From Stygiobacter sp. (lineage in GTDB: Bacteria > Pseudomonadota > Alphaproteobacteria > Rhodospirillales > Magnetospirillaceae), in the NCBI GenBank assembly GCA_006218045.1, contig VBWB01000009.1, positions 1-64,000 on the forward strand: a stretch of 64,000 nucleotides of DNA, read 5' to 3'. This document shows, piece after piece, positions 44,898 through 54,721 of the stretch (position 1 is its first letter; every line of letters starts with the position of its first letter). The position numbers and the translations under genes are program-made. The notes below the pieces were generated by a model, which was given only the letters and a program-made list of their open reading frames with translations, was not told the origin of the DNA and did not search any database.

Positions 44898-47800
44898 ATG
44901 GGCATTCACGTCAAACTGCGTCACACCACCCGCTACAGCTATGACCGCCCGGTCGCCCTTTCCCCCCAGATCGTCCGTCTGCGTCCGGCGCCGCACAGCC
45001 GCACCCCGGTGCTGTCCTATTCGCTCGACATCCGGCCCAAGGGCCATTTCATCAACTGGCAGCAGGACCCGCAGGGCAATTGGCTGGCGCGGCTGGTGTT
45101 CCCGGAAAAGGTCAGCGAATTCGTCGTCGACGTCGATCTGGTCGCCGACATGTCCATCGTCAATCCGTTCGATTTCTTCCTGGAGGAAGCGGCGGAAAAC
45201 TTCCCCTTCGCCTACGCCCCCGAACTGGATCACGAGCTTCGGCCCTTTCAGTTGCAGGAAGAGGCCGGGCCGCTGCTCAAGGCCTATGTGGACTCCATCT
45301 CCCGCGACCCCATGCAGACCAGTGATTTCCTGGTGGCGCTGAACCAGCGCCTGCAACAGGACATCAGCTACACCATCCGCATGGAGCCGGGCGTGCAGAC
45401 GCCCGAACAGACCTTGTCCCTGCGCACCGGATCGTGCCGCGATTCCGCCTGGCTGCTGGTGCAGATCCTGCGGCACCTGGGACTGGCGGCGCGCTTCGTT
45501 TCCGGCTACCTGATCCAGTTGGTGCCCGACGTCAAGGCGCTGGACGGCCCGGTGGGGGCCGAGCGCGACTTCACCGACCTGCACGCCTGGACCGAAGTCT
45601 ATCTGCCCGGTGCCGGCTGGATCGGCCTGGACCCGACCTCGGGCCTGCTGACCGGCGAAGGTCATATCCCGCTGGCGGCGTCGCCCGACCCGTCCTCGGC
45701 CGCGCCCATCACCGGGGCGGTGGAGGCGTGCACGGTCGGCTTCGATCATCGCATGGAAGTGACCCGGGTGCTGGAGACGCCGCGCGTCACCAAGCCCTAT
45801 AGCGACGAACAATGGCAGGCGGTGCTGGCCCTGGGCCAACAGGTGGACCACCGCCTGCACGCCGGCGATGTGCGCCTGACCCAAGGCGGCGAGCCCACCT
45901 TCGTCTCGGCGCTGGACATGGAAGCGGACGAGTGGAACACCGACGCCGTCGGCCCGACCAAGCGCGCCTATGCCGACCAGTTGATCCGCCGCCTGCGCGA
46001 CCGCTTCGCCCCCGGCGCCATGATCACCCACGGCCAGGGCAAATGGTATCCGGGGGAAAGCCTGCCGCGCTGGGCCTATGCCCTGACTTGGCGCGACGAT
46101 GAAGAACTGGTCTGGCACAACCCGGCCCTGATCGGCCAGGAAGGCCAGCCTGACAATCCCAGCGTCGAAATGTCGGAAACCTTCGCCGTGCGGCTGGCGG
46201 AAAAACTGGGGGTGGACGACCAGTTCATCCACCCGGCCTATGAGGATGCCGCCTATTACCTGATGCGCGAACAGGATCTGCCGGTCAACGTCACCCCCGA
46301 CGATGCCCGTCTCGCCGATTCCGAGGAGCGTGCCCGTCTGGCCCGCGTCTTCCGCCACGGCCTGGGCAATGCGGTCGGCCACGTGCTGCCGTTGCAGCCC
46401 TGGCAGGCCAAGGACGGCAACCGCTGGATATCCGGCGCCTGGCCGACCCGCGACGGTCGCATCGTCACCATCCCCGGCGATTCGCCCCTGGGCTTCCGTC
46501 TGCCGCTGGATTCCCTGCCTTATATCGAGCCGGAGGATTATCCGTTCCACGCCGAGCGCGACCCGTTCGAGCCGCGCCAGCCTTTCTCGCCGCGCCCGCG
46601 TGCGCCGCAACCGGCGCGCCAACACGACCCCCAACAGGCGCGCCAGCATGCCCTGACCAGCCGCGCCGCGGCGGAGCCGTCGGAGGCCCGCGTCATCGGG
46701 CAAAATGTCGGCAAGCCGCAATCGCTGCGCCAGACCGCCAAGGGCATGGTCTCCGACAATGTGCGCACGGCCCTTTGCATTCAGCCGCGTGAAGGCCATC
46801 TGTGCGTGTTCCTGCCGCCGGTGGAAACCGCCGAACAATATCTCGACCTGATCGAGGCGATCGAGGACACCGCCACCTCGTTGAACCAGCCGGTGCGGCT
46901 GGAGGGCTATCCCGCCCCCAACGACCCGCGGCTGAAGACCATCAAGGTCACCCCCGATCCCGGCGTCATCGAGGTCAACGTCTCGCCGGTCACCTCGTGG
47001 CCCGAACTGGTGCGCGACACCGAGGCCTTGTACGAAGAGGCCCATCTGACCCGGCTGGGCACGGAAAAGTTCATGATCGACGGACGCCATGTGGGCACCG
47101 GCGGCGGCAATCACATGGTCCTGGGCGGGGCCACCCCCGCCGACAGCCCGTTCCTGCGCCGTCCCGACCTGCTGGGCAGCCTGATCCGTTTCTGGCAGAA
47201 CCATCCCAGCCTGTCCTATCTGTTCTCGGGCCTGTTCATCGGCCCGACCAGCCAGCATCCCCGCGTCGACGAAGCCCGCGACGACACCTTGTACGAGTTG
47301 GAAATCGCCCTGGCGCAATTGCCGACAGCCGGCACCGATTGCCCGCCCTGGCTGGTCGACCGTATCCTCAGGAACGTGCTGGTGGATGCCACCGGCAACA
47401 CCCACCGCACCGAAATCTGCATCGACAAGCTTTATTCCCCCGACGGCCCCACCGGGCGGCTGGGCTTGGTGGAGTTCCGCGCCTTCGAGATGCCGCCCCA
47501 TGCGCGCATGAGCCTGGTGCAGCAATTGCTGCTGCGGTCGCTGATCGCCGCCTTCTGGGACCGCCCCTATACGGCACCGCTGGTGCGCTGGGGCAGCGCC
47601 TTGCGCGACCGCTTCATGCTGCCCCACTGGATCGAGCGCGATCTGGCCGAGGTGGTGGAATATCTGCGCACCCAGGACATCGCCTTCGATCCGGCATGGT
47701 TCGCCCCCCATCTGGAATTCCGCTTCCCGGTGGTCGGCGAGATCAACCACCAGGGCATCCGCCTGGAAATCAGGAACGCCCTGGAACCCTGGCACGTGAT

Positions 47801-48263
47801 GGGCGAGGAACCCGGCGCCGGCGGCACCGTGCGCTATGTGGATTCGTCGGTGGAGCGCCTGCAGGTCAAGGTCGAAAATCTGCTGGGCGAACGCTATCGC
47901 GTCGCCTGCAACGGCGTGCTGATGCCGCTGGCCACCACCGGCACCAACGGTCAATGGGTGGCCGGTGTGCGCTACCGGGCGTGGGCGCCGGCCTCGTGCC
48001 TGCATCCGACCATCGGCATCCATTCCCCCCTGGTCTTCGACCTGATCGACAGCTGGAACGGCCAGTCGGTGGCCGGCTGCACCCACCACGTCGTCCATGC
48101 CGGCGGGCGCAGTTATTCCACCTTCCCGGTCAATTCCTATGAAGCCGAGGCGCGACGGCGCGCTCGCTTCTTCCCCTTTGGTCATTCCCATGGCAGGGTG
48201 CAGGCCGACCCTGGGCGCATCCATCCCGATTATCCGGGGACGCTGGACCTCAGGTTGCAATAG
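44898..48263 (+). CDS. Transglutaminase-DUF2126 fusion protein
   Basis: A 1,121-residue protein. The N-terminal BTG-type beta domain ([25 protein letters not shown]) and a papain-like transglutaminase core come first; the triad is visible as GSCRDSAW (Cys near 180), [12 protein letters not shown] (His near 230) and GLDPTSG (Asp near 245). The rest is DUF2126 ([15 protein letters not shown], then [40 protein letters not shown]). Such proteins occur with ATP-grasp/alpha-E proteins in clusters thought to make or process peptides, or peptide tags. It is the first gene of a three-gene cluster. Confidence 0.92.
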   Translation: MGIHVKLRHTTRYSYDRPVALSPQIVRLRPAPHSRTPVLSYSLDIRPKGHFINWQQDPQGNWLARLVFPEKVSEFVVDVDLVADMSIVNPFDFFLEEAAENFPFAYAPELDHELRPFQLQEEAGPLLKAYVDSISRDPMQTSDFLVALNQRLQQDISYTIRMEPGVQTPEQTLSLRTGSCRDSAWLLVQILRHLGLAARFVSGYLIQLVPDVKALDGPVGAERDFTDLHAWTEVYLPGAGWIGLDPTSGLLTGEGHIPLAASPDPSSAAPITGAVEACTVGFDHRMEVTRVLETPRVTKPYSDEQWQAVLALGQQVDHRLHAGDVRLTQGGEPTFVSALDMEADEWNTDAVGPTKRAYADQLIRRLRDRFAPGAMITHGQGKWYPGESLPRWAYALTWRDDEELVWHNPALIGQEGQPDNPSVEMSETFAVRLAEKLGVDDQFIHPAYEDAAYYLMREQDLPVNVTPDDARLADSEERARLARVFRHGLGNAVGHVLPLQPWQAKDGNRWISGAWPTRDGRIVTIPGDSPLGFRLPLDSLPYIEPEDYPFHAERDPFEPRQPFSPRPRAPQPARQHDPQQARQHALTSRAAAEPSEARVIGQNVGKPQSLRQTAKGMVSDNVRTALCIQPREGHLCVFLPPVETAEQYLDLIEAIEDTATSLNQPVRLEGYPAPNDPRLKTIKVTPDPGVIEVNVSPVTSWPELVRDTEALYEEAHLTRLGTEKFMIDGRHVGTGGGNHMVLGGATPADSPFLRRPDLLGSLIRFWQNHPSLSYLFSGLFIGPTSQHPRVDEARDDTLYELEIALAQLPTAGTDCPPWLVDRILRNVLVDATGNTHRTEICIDKLYSPDGPTGRLGLVEFRAFEMPPHARMSLVQQLLLRSLIAAFWDRPYTAPLVRWGSALRDRFMLPHWIERDLAEVVEYLRTQDIAFDPAWFAPHLEFRFPVVGEINHQGIRLEIRNALEPWHVMGEEPGAGGTVRYVDSSVERLQVKVENLLGERYRVACNGVLMPLATTGTNGQWVAGVRYRAWAPASCLHPTIGIHSPLVFDLIDSWNGQSVAGCTHHVVHAGGRSYSTFPVNSYEAEARRRARFFPFGHSHGRVQADPGRIHPDYPGTLDLRLQ

Positions 48264-48319
48264 GGGAGGCAAAGATCAGGCGCCGACAAACCGACTGGCA
48301 GAACGCCCAGCCGATCCAG

Positions 48320-50818
48320 GTGGAACAGATTTACGTTCCCCCCACCGGCGTGCATGACGAGATGGTCGGGGCCGATGGCCAGCCCCGGCCCCATTGGCGC
48401 GCCTTCCTCGATTCCTTCGCCGGCCTGTCGGCGGAAGATCTGGTGCAACGCTGGGAACTGGGCCAGAACCTGCTGCGCGATAACGGCGTCACCTATAACG
48501 TCCACGGCGACCCCGAGGGGTTGGAACGACCGTGGACGTTGGACCCGCTGCCCCTGCTGCTGCCCGCCGGCGAATGGGATTGGATCGCCCGCGCCGTCGC
48601 CCAGCGCGCCGGCCTGTTGAACGAGATCATGGCCGATCTGTACGGCAAGCGGGCGCTGATCGGGCTGGGCCTGATCCCGCCGGCCTTGTTGCACGCCAAT
48701 CCGGCCTTCCTGCGGCCCTGCCATGGCTGGATGCCGGCGGGCGGTCACCATCTGCACGTCTATGCCGCCGATCTGGTGCGCGGCGCCGATGGCGGCTGGC
48801 GGGTGCTGGCCGACCGCACCGAAAGCCCGGCCGGCGCCGGCTATGCCCTGGAAAACCGCACCATCGTCAACCGCGTGCTGCCCGAGCAGTTCCGCGCCAG
48901 CCATATCGAACGGCTGGCGCCGTTCTTTGAATCCCTGCGCCGCTCGCTGCACGCCTTGGCGCCGCGCCGGACCGAGACGCCGCGCGTGGTTCTGCTGACC
49001 CCCGGCCCCTATAACGAAACCTATTTCGAGCATGCCTTCCTGGCCCGCCATCTCGGCCTGACCCTGGTCCAGGGCGAGGATCTGACCGTGCGCGACGGCA
49101 ACGTCTATATGAAGACGCTGACCGGCTTGCAGCAGGTGGACGTGATCTGGCGGCGCACCAACGGCGAATGGTGCGACCCGCTGGAACTGCGGGGCGATTC
49201 CACCTTGGGCGTGGCCGGACTGGTGCAATCGGCCCGCGCCGGCAACGTCGCCATCGTCAACGCCTTGGGATCGGGCCTGTTGGATGGCGGCGCCATCCAA
49301 AGCTTTCTGCCGGCCATTTCCCGCCATCTGCTGGGCGAAAGCCTGATGATGGGCTCGGTGCCGTGCTGGTGGTGCGGCAACGATTCCGACCGCGCCTTCG
49401 TCGCCGACAACCTGGACCGGCTGGTACTGCGGCCGGCTTTCCACAACCGCATCAGCCCGCGCCTGGGCGCCAACCTGTCCGGGCTGGAACGCCAGGCCGC
49501 CCTGGCCGACATTCAGTCCCGGCCCACCGATTGGGTGGCCCAACAGGTGGACAATCTGTCCACCGTGCCGGTATGGGGCGATGGCGGCTTTTTGCCCCGC
49601 TCCATGGTGTTGCGCGTGTTCGCCGCCTTCGGCGAAAACGGCTGGCAGGTCATGCCCGGCGGCCTCGCCCGCGTCTCCAGCCAGGCCGACCTGTTGACCG
49701 CGCGGCTGCAAACCGGCGGCGGCGGCAGCAAGGATCTGTGGATCATCACCGACCAGACCTCGTCCGCCGCCCTGCAACCCCGGGGCCGCGCCGCCCCGGT
49801 CAAGCTGGTGCGCGGCAACCGCGACCTGCCGAGCCGCGTCGCCGACAACATGTTCTGGCTGGGCCGCTATGTGGAACGCTGCGAAGGCTCGACCCGCCTG
49901 TTGCGCGCGGCCATCGCCCGTATCGAAGAGGCGCTGGACCAGAACGATCCGGCCCGCGCCGTCTATACCGCCAGGGTGATGGCGCGGCTGGGCCTGTTCA
50001 TCCCGCCCGAGGCGCTGGACGTGCCGGAGACCCTGCCCCGCGCCCTGATGGCCCACCATCTGGGCGGCGGCGAAGGCGGCTTGAGCGAACAGGTCGACCG
50101 TCTGCTGCGCGTGGTGCTGAATTTGCGCGACCGCCTGTCGGTGGATACCTGGCGCGCGTTGCAGCGCCTGCGTGATGATGTCCGCCGCCTGCATCTGGAC
50201 AGCCAGCGCGGCGACACCTTGTCGCGGCTGAACGATCTGATCCTGACCGTCGAGGCGGTCAACGGCCTGTCCATGGAAAACATGACGCGCGGGCCGCTGT
50301 GGCTGTTCATGGATTCGGGCCGCCGGATCGAGCGCGCCGTCACCATCGTCGACACCTTGGGCGCCGCCCTGGCCGATGCCGACAGCGAAGACGCGGTGCC
50401 CATGGACGTGTTGCTGGATTTGTGGGACAGCGCCATGACCTATCGCTCGCGCTATCTGGCGGCGCCGCGTCTGGCCGCCGTGCTCGACCTGCTGATCTGC
50501 GACGAAAACAACCCGCGTTCGCTCGGCTTCCAACTGGCGGCCTTGTCCGACCACATGGATTCCCTGGCCCAGATCGCCGGCACCAACGGATTCCTGCGGG
50601 CGGAACAACGGCTGATGACGGTGCTGTGCGGCACCGTGCGCACCACCGACGCCCTGGTGTTGGGGCGTTATGATCGCGACGGCGGCTATCATGACGCCGA
50701 ACGGCTGCTGGAAAACTTCCGCTCGCGCCTGTGGGAAGTGTCGGAAGTGCTGTCGCGCGAATATTTCAGCCATGCGCAATGGCATTTACCGGTGCGCCCG
50801 CCGGAGTTGCTGGCATGA
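48320..50818 (+). CDS. Circularly permuted ATP-grasp / alpha-E fusion protein
   Basis: An 832-residue protein. Residues 1-480 form a circularly permuted ATP-grasp domain (NVHGDPEGLERPWTLDPLPLLL, TPGPYNETYFEHAFLARHLG, VDVIWRRTNGEWCDPLEL, LMMGSVPCWWCG). Residues 500-830 form the alpha-E helical domain (SRVADNMFWLGRYVERCEGSTRLLRAAI), here fused rather than separate. It probably ligates a carboxylate to an amine on a peptide. The first recognisable start is GTG 48320 with no good ribosome site, whereas GGGGAGG lies at 48263-48269. The frame stays open back to that point but has no ATG, GTG or TTG suitably placed, so the true start is uncertain. Confidence 0.9.
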   Translation: MEQIYVPPTGVHDEMVGADGQPRPHWRAFLDSFAGLSAEDLVQRWELGQNLLRDNGVTYNVHGDPEGLERPWTLDPLPLLLPAGEWDWIARAVAQRAGLLNEIMADLYGKRALIGLGLIPPALLHANPAFLRPCHGWMPAGGHHLHVYAADLVRGADGGWRVLADRTESPAGAGYALENRTIVNRVLPEQFRASHIERLAPFFESLRRSLHALAPRRTETPRVVLLTPGPYNETYFEHAFLARHLGLTLVQGEDLTVRDGNVYMKTLTGLQQVDVIWRRTNGEWCDPLELRGDSTLGVAGLVQSARAGNVAIVNALGSGLLDGGAIQSFLPAISRHLLGESLMMGSVPCWWCGNDSDRAFVADNLDRLVLRPAFHNRISPRLGANLSGLERQAALADIQSRPTDWVAQQVDNLSTVPVWGDGGFLPRSMVLRVFAAFGENGWQVMPGGLARVSSQADLLTARLQTGGGGSKDLWIITDQTSSAALQPRGRAAPVKLVRGNRDLPSRVADNMFWLGRYVERCEGSTRLLRAAIARIEEALDQNDPARAVYTARVMARLGLFIPPEALDVPETLPRALMAHHLGGGEGGLSEQVDRLLRVVLNLRDRLSVDTWRALQRLRDDVRRLHLDSQRGDTLSRLNDLILTVEAVNGLSMENMTRGPLWLFMDSGRRIERAVTIVDTLGAALADADSEDAVPMDVLLDLWDSAMTYRSRYLAAPRLAAVLDLLICDENNPRSLGFQLAALSDHMDSLAQIAGTNGFLRAEQRLMTVLCGTVRTTDALVLGRYDRDGGYHDAERLLENFRSRLWEVSEVLSREYFSHAQWHLPVRPPELLA

Positions 50819-51690
50819 GATACCGGGTCCGCCATCTGACCGTCTATGAATATGACGAGGCGGTGCTGCTGTCGCATCATGCCGCCCATATGCGCCCTCG
50901 TCAGGTCTACAACCAAAGCTATGACAAGGTGCGCCTGACCATCCGCCCCAGTCCGGCGGTGCTGCGCGACGGTCAATTGGATTATTTCGGCAATCCCACC
51001 ACCTTCTTCACCATCCAGGATTCCCATTCCAAGCTGGAGATCGAGGCCAGTTTCGAGGTGGAAACCAGCCCGTCCTTCGGCCTTGCCACTCTGGATGGCC
51101 CGACCTGGGACCAAGTGCGCGCCGATCTGGCCGCCGCCACCGCGCCGCATCTGGAAGAGGCCATGGACTTCCTGTTTCCGTCGCCGCAAGTCCCCCTGCT
51201 GGACGCCGCCGCCCATTACGCCGCTCCCAGTTTTCCCCCCGGTCGTCCGCTGGCCCAGGCGGTGCTGGATCTGAACAGCCGCATCTTCCGCGATTTCACC
51301 TTCGATCCGGTGGCCACCAGCATCGGCACGCCGCTTTCCACCGTGTTCGCGCAACGGCGCGGGGTGTGCCAGGATTTCGCCCATGCGGCCATCGCCTGCC
51401 TGCGGGCCATGGGTCTGGCGGCCCGCTATGTCAGCGGCTATATCCGCACCATCGCGCCGCCGGGCGGGCAAAAGCTGGTGGGCGCCGACGCCTCGCACGC
51501 CTGGGCCTCGGTGTTCATTCCCGGTTGGGGCTGGCTGGATATCGACCCCACCAACAACAAGCCCGCCGGCGAGGACCATGTGGTGGTGGCCTGGGGCCGC
51601 GATTACGACGACGTCAGCCCGATCAAGGGCGTGGTGCTGGGTGGCGGCGAACACAGCATCCACGTGGCGGTGGACGTGGTGGAAATATAG
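50815..51690 (+). CDS. Transglutaminase-like protein
   Basis: A 291-residue protein of the same BTG/transglutaminase type without DUF2126. It starts MRYRVRHLTVYEYDEAVLLSHH. The catalytic triad is Cys in RRGVCQDFAHA (near 184), His in DASHAWASVF (near 228) and Asp in WLDIDPTNN (near 242). It overlaps the ATP-grasp gene by ATGA, so it is translationally coupled. It could act as a protease or amidotransferase in the same pathway. Confidence 0.92.
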   Translation: MRYRVRHLTVYEYDEAVLLSHHAAHMRPRQVYNQSYDKVRLTIRPSPAVLRDGQLDYFGNPTTFFTIQDSHSKLEIEASFEVETSPSFGLATLDGPTWDQVRADLAAATAPHLEEAMDFLFPSPQVPLLDAAAHYAAPSFPPGRPLAQAVLDLNSRIFRDFTFDPVATSIGTPLSTVFAQRRGVCQDFAHAAIACLRAMGLAARYVSGYIRTIAPPGGQKLVGADASHAWASVFIPGWGWLDIDPTNNKPAGEDHVVVAWGRDYDDVSPIKGVVLGGGEHSIHVAVDVVEI

Positions 51691-51758
51691 TCGCCAGGGC
51701 GAGAAAGGCCCGGCTAGAACTGCGCGCCTTCAATCGGAAACACGTCCATCGCAACAGC

Positions 51759-51843
51759 CGTCACCCCCGCGCAGGCGGGGGTCCAGGAGTCACGCGCTGA
51801 TGCCGACACGATTCGCTGGATTCCCGCCTGCGCGGGAATGACG
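51759..51843. repeat. Palindromic intergenic element of about 85 bp
   Basis: Two hairpins, cccccgc-gcag-gcggggg and attcccgc-ctgc-gcgggaat, bracket a middle with ccaggagtc. The ends cgtca and tgacg are mutually inverted. The organisation is shared with 57666-57750 and in part with 25402-25479. Confidence 0.8.
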
Positions 51844-51884
51844 ATTGACAGGATGGATGCGTCGCATTTAAGGCTCAACAAGCC

Positions 51885-53393
51885 CTAGGCCACATCTTCC
51901 ACATCGTCGGCGTCCGGATTGCCGGGCCGGGTTTGCCAGCCCAGGGCCGGCACGGCGATGGTGCGATTGCCATAGGCGTCCACGTCCGAGGCGATCAGCC
52001 CCTGCCCTTCCATATGTTCCAGCAGACCCAAGGCCCGGCGCGGGCTGCGTGAGCCGCGCGCCCGGGCGATCTGGGCATTGGACGGGCACGGCGCCTGATC
52101 GTGGGCGGCGCGGGCCAGCAGCAGGAACACCGGCTGGATGTCGTCGGCCAGGGCGGCGGCAACGGTCAGCGCCTGATCCCATTCCGGCGTGTCGGCGGTT
52201 TCGGCGTCGACGCCGGCACGAACCGAAGCCATCTTGCGGCGAAACGCCCCCATGTCCAGGCTGCGGCCATGGATACCGTGCTGACGGCAACGCACCAGGA
52301 AATCCTGATAGACCTGGGCCGGCGAGCGATAGACCGCCTCGGGGTCGGTCAACACCTCGCGCAGGACGTCGTCGATGCTGGCCCGGGGGGCATCGGGCGG
52401 ACGCGGCAGAGGCGCCGCCACCTCGCGCGCCAGCACCGCGCCCGGCGGCGGCGGCGGCGGGCGGGTGGCGGCCAGTTGCGCCAGCAATTGCGCCGTATCC
52501 ATGGGCGCCGGACGATTGGTCGGGCGCAGCACTTCGTTCTCGCCCGCCTTGAAGATCAGATCATGGGCGTCTTCCGGCGGTTTTTCCGGCAAGGGCAGCA
52601 GCCGGGCGTTGCCGGTACGGCCATCGGTGGCGACGGCACCGATGCGGATGGACAGCGGGCGGCGCGACAAAGCCGGCCCCAGGGCGATGAACTGGCCGCG
52701 ATTGAGGTCACGGAACATTTCCGCCTGGCGGCGCTCCATGCCCAGCAGATCGGCGGCGCGGCTCATGTCGATATCCAGGAAAGTACGGCCCATCAGAAAG
52801 TTGGAGGCTTCCGCCGCCACGTTCTTGGCCAGCTTGGCCAGACGCTGGGTGGCGATGATGCCGGCCAGACCGCGCTTGCGGCCCCGGCACATCAGATTGG
52901 TCATGGCCCCCAGACTGGCCTTGCGTGCTTCGTCCGACACCTCGCCGGCCGCCGCCGGGGCAAACAATTGCGCTTCGTCCACCACCACCAACATGGGGAA
53001 CCAGTATTCGCGGTCGACGTCGAACAGACCGCCCAAAAAGGCGGCGGCATGGCGCATCTGCCGTTCGGTCTCCAGATTTTCCAGGTTGAGCACCACCGAC
53101 ACCCGGTGCAGGCGCACGCGGGCGGCGATCTGCTGCAACGCCGCCTCGGTATGGGCGGCGGCATCGACCACCACATGGCCGAATTGTTCGGCCAAGGTGA
53201 CGAAATCGCCTTCGGGGTCGATCAGCGCCTGCTGCACCCATTGGGCGCTTTGTTCCACCAGCCGGCGCAACAGATGCGACTTGCCCGAGCCGGAATTGCC
53301 CTGCACCAGCAGACGGGTGGCCAGCAATTCCTCGAGATCGAGCGTCGCGGCGATGCCCGCCTGCGTCGTTCCCATCTCGATGGCTACGGTCAT
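51885..53393 (-). CDS. HerA-like (DUF87) P-loop ATPase
   Basis: A 502-residue ATPase of the HerA/FtsK superfamily. Walker A is GNSGSGKS at residues 32-39, Walker B is MLVVVDEAQLF, and an arginine/sensor-rich segment has NLMCRGRKRGLAGIIATQRLAKLAKNVAAEASN. The C-terminal 200 residues contain a Pro-rich linker (RPPPPPPGAVL) and a helical domain of unknown type. HerA proteins translocate DNA, usually with the nuclease NurA, but no nuclease gene is adjacent. Stand-alone homologues occur in many alphaproteobacteria. The role here is unknown. Confidence 0.85.
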   Translation of the reverse strand: MTVAIEMGTTQAGIAATLDLEELLATRLLVQGNSGSGKSHLLRRLVEQSAQWVQQALIDPEGDFVTLAEQFGHVVVDAAAHTEAALQQIAARVRLHRVSVVLNLENLETERQMRHAAAFLGGLFDVDREYWFPMLVVVDEAQLFAPAAAGEVSDEARKASLGAMTNLMCRGRKRGLAGIIATQRLAKLAKNVAAEASNFLMGRTFLDIDMSRAADLLGMERRQAEMFRDLNRGQFIALGPALSRRPLSIRIGAVATDGRTGNARLLPLPEKPPEDAHDLIFKAGENEVLRPTNRPAPMDTAQLLAQLAATRPPPPPPGAVLAREVAAPLPRPPDAPRASIDDVLREVLTDPEAVYRSPAQVYQDFLVRCRQHGIHGRSLDMGAFRRKMASVRAGVDAETADTPEWDQALTVAAALADDIQPVFLLLARAAHDQAPCPSNAQIARARGSRSPRRALGLLEHMEGQGLIASDVDAYGNRTIAVPALGWQTRPGNPDADDVEDVA

Positions 53394-53430
53394 GGTTCTT
53401 CCTCTCTCGATAAACGCCCGACTCTGACCA

Positions 53431-54618
53431 TCAGGGGCGCAGAGTCAAGACTCGCATGACCACTTGCTTGGAAAACGGCGCCACCGCCAAAACTTCCACT
53501 TTGGCGTCAAAGGCTTGGATGAATTCCAGCAACGCCTTGAACTCGTCCTCGGCCCAGGTCCGGTTGCCGATCAGTTCGTCGAAGACGATGACGCTGCCGG
53601 CGACCATGCGCGGCGCCAGGGCGAACAGCACCTGGCGGGCCGAGGCGTAGATGTCGCTGTCGATGTTGACCAGCCGCACATCGCCTGCGTGATCGGCCAA
53701 GAACGGCGCCAGGGTGTCGGCGAACCAGCCGGGATGCAGCGTGACGTTATCGGCCACTTTCGGCAATTGCGCCCCGGTGGTCAGCACCCCCGCCGGTTCC
53801 GCCCCCCAGGATTGCGGCAGCCCTTCAAAGGAATCGAAGCCGTGCACCCCCTGCCCGGCCCGCGCCGCCAGTCGGTTGAGCGAGGTGCCGCGACGGACGC
53901 CGAATTCCAGTACCAATCCGGGCATGCAGGCTTGATCCAAGGCGAAATCCAAGGTGCTGGCCGACAGCCCGAACAGCCTGGGCGGGCGGGACAGGAACGG
54001 CGCCAGCGCCCGCACCCCGTCCACCAGCGGGCGGCGGGCGGGAAAGTCGGCGATATGGACCGCATCCATGCCCGCCACGTCCGCCCCGGTCAGCAGGCCA
54101 TAGGCGACGGCAAAGGCCCGATAGCGGCCATTGGCGCCCCGGCAGGCGCAGGCCCGATCCAGGCGGGCCAGCGCGTCGCCCAAACCATTCAGTTCCAAGG
54201 CGGCGGCGTGGCTGGCGACCCACGACACCGCATGGTCGGGATCATCGGCCAGGATGGCGTCGAAACAGGCCAAAGCCTCGGCACCCTGGCCCAGGGCCAG
54301 ATGGGCCATACCGCGTTCATACCGGATCTGCCGGGTTTGCGGGCCAGCGCCCGCCAGGGCAATGGCGTCGTCATAGCGGGCATCGCGGCGATAGGCGCTG
54401 ACCAGGACGTCACGCAAGGCGGGAAAGTCCGGGTCCAGCGCCATCACCGCTTCAAAGTCAGCGACGGCGGCAAAGGCATCGTTACGCTTCAAGGCCCGGG
54501 CGCCGCGACGAAAGGCGACCAGGGCGGCATCGTCGCCGTCGAGCCCGGCCAGCAGGCGTAAGGCGGCGTCGAAACGCCCGCTTGCGGCCAGGGTCGCCGC
54601 GTGTTGTTTGAAATTCAT
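53431..54618 (-). CDS. TPR and TylF/MacM-type methyltransferase fusion
   Basis: A 395-residue protein. Residues 1-170 are TPR-like helical repeats (FRRGARALKRNDAFAAVADFEAVMALDPDFPALRD, then ERGMAHLALGQGAEALACFDAILADDPDHA). Residues 210-395 form a class I SAM methyltransferase-like domain (LVLEFGVRRGTSLNRLA, HGFDSFEGLPQSWG, DVRLVNIDSDIYASARQVLFAL, IVFDELIGN). Related enzymes methylate sugars or other hydroxyls. ATG 54618 is the best conserved start, though its ribosome site is weak. Confidence 0.82.
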   Translation of the reverse strand: MNFKQHAATLAASGRFDAALRLLAGLDGDDAALVAFRRGARALKRNDAFAAVADFEAVMALDPDFPALRDVLVSAYRRDARYDDAIALAGAGPQTRQIRYERGMAHLALGQGAEALACFDAILADDPDHAVSWVASHAAALELNGLGDALARLDRACACRGANGRYRAFAVAYGLLTGADVAGMDAVHIADFPARRPLVDGVRALAPFLSRPPRLFGLSASTLDFALDQACMPGLVLEFGVRRGTSLNRLAARAGQGVHGFDSFEGLPQSWGAEPAGVLTTGAQLPKVADNVTLHPGWFADTLAPFLADHAGDVRLVNIDSDIYASARQVLFALAPRMVAGSVIVFDELIGNRTWAEDEFKALLEFIQAFDAKVEVLAVAPFSKQVVMRVLTLRP

Positions 54619-54721
54619 GACGCGGTTGTGCCAAAGCCGGCGGAGAAAGGCAAGGTTAAGGGTTGCAAAGGCCGGGCAACCGGCCAAAATGGCTGCCGAC
54701 ACAAGCGTTTACGAGAATGGA

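Noticed and set aside
44775-48272. Long open frame on the minus strand opposite the transglutaminase-DUF2126 gene
   Set aside because: It is an antisense shadow caused by GC-rich third positions: composition is His/Gln/Gly-rich, no family motifs are present, and the plus-strand gene has a full set of motifs.
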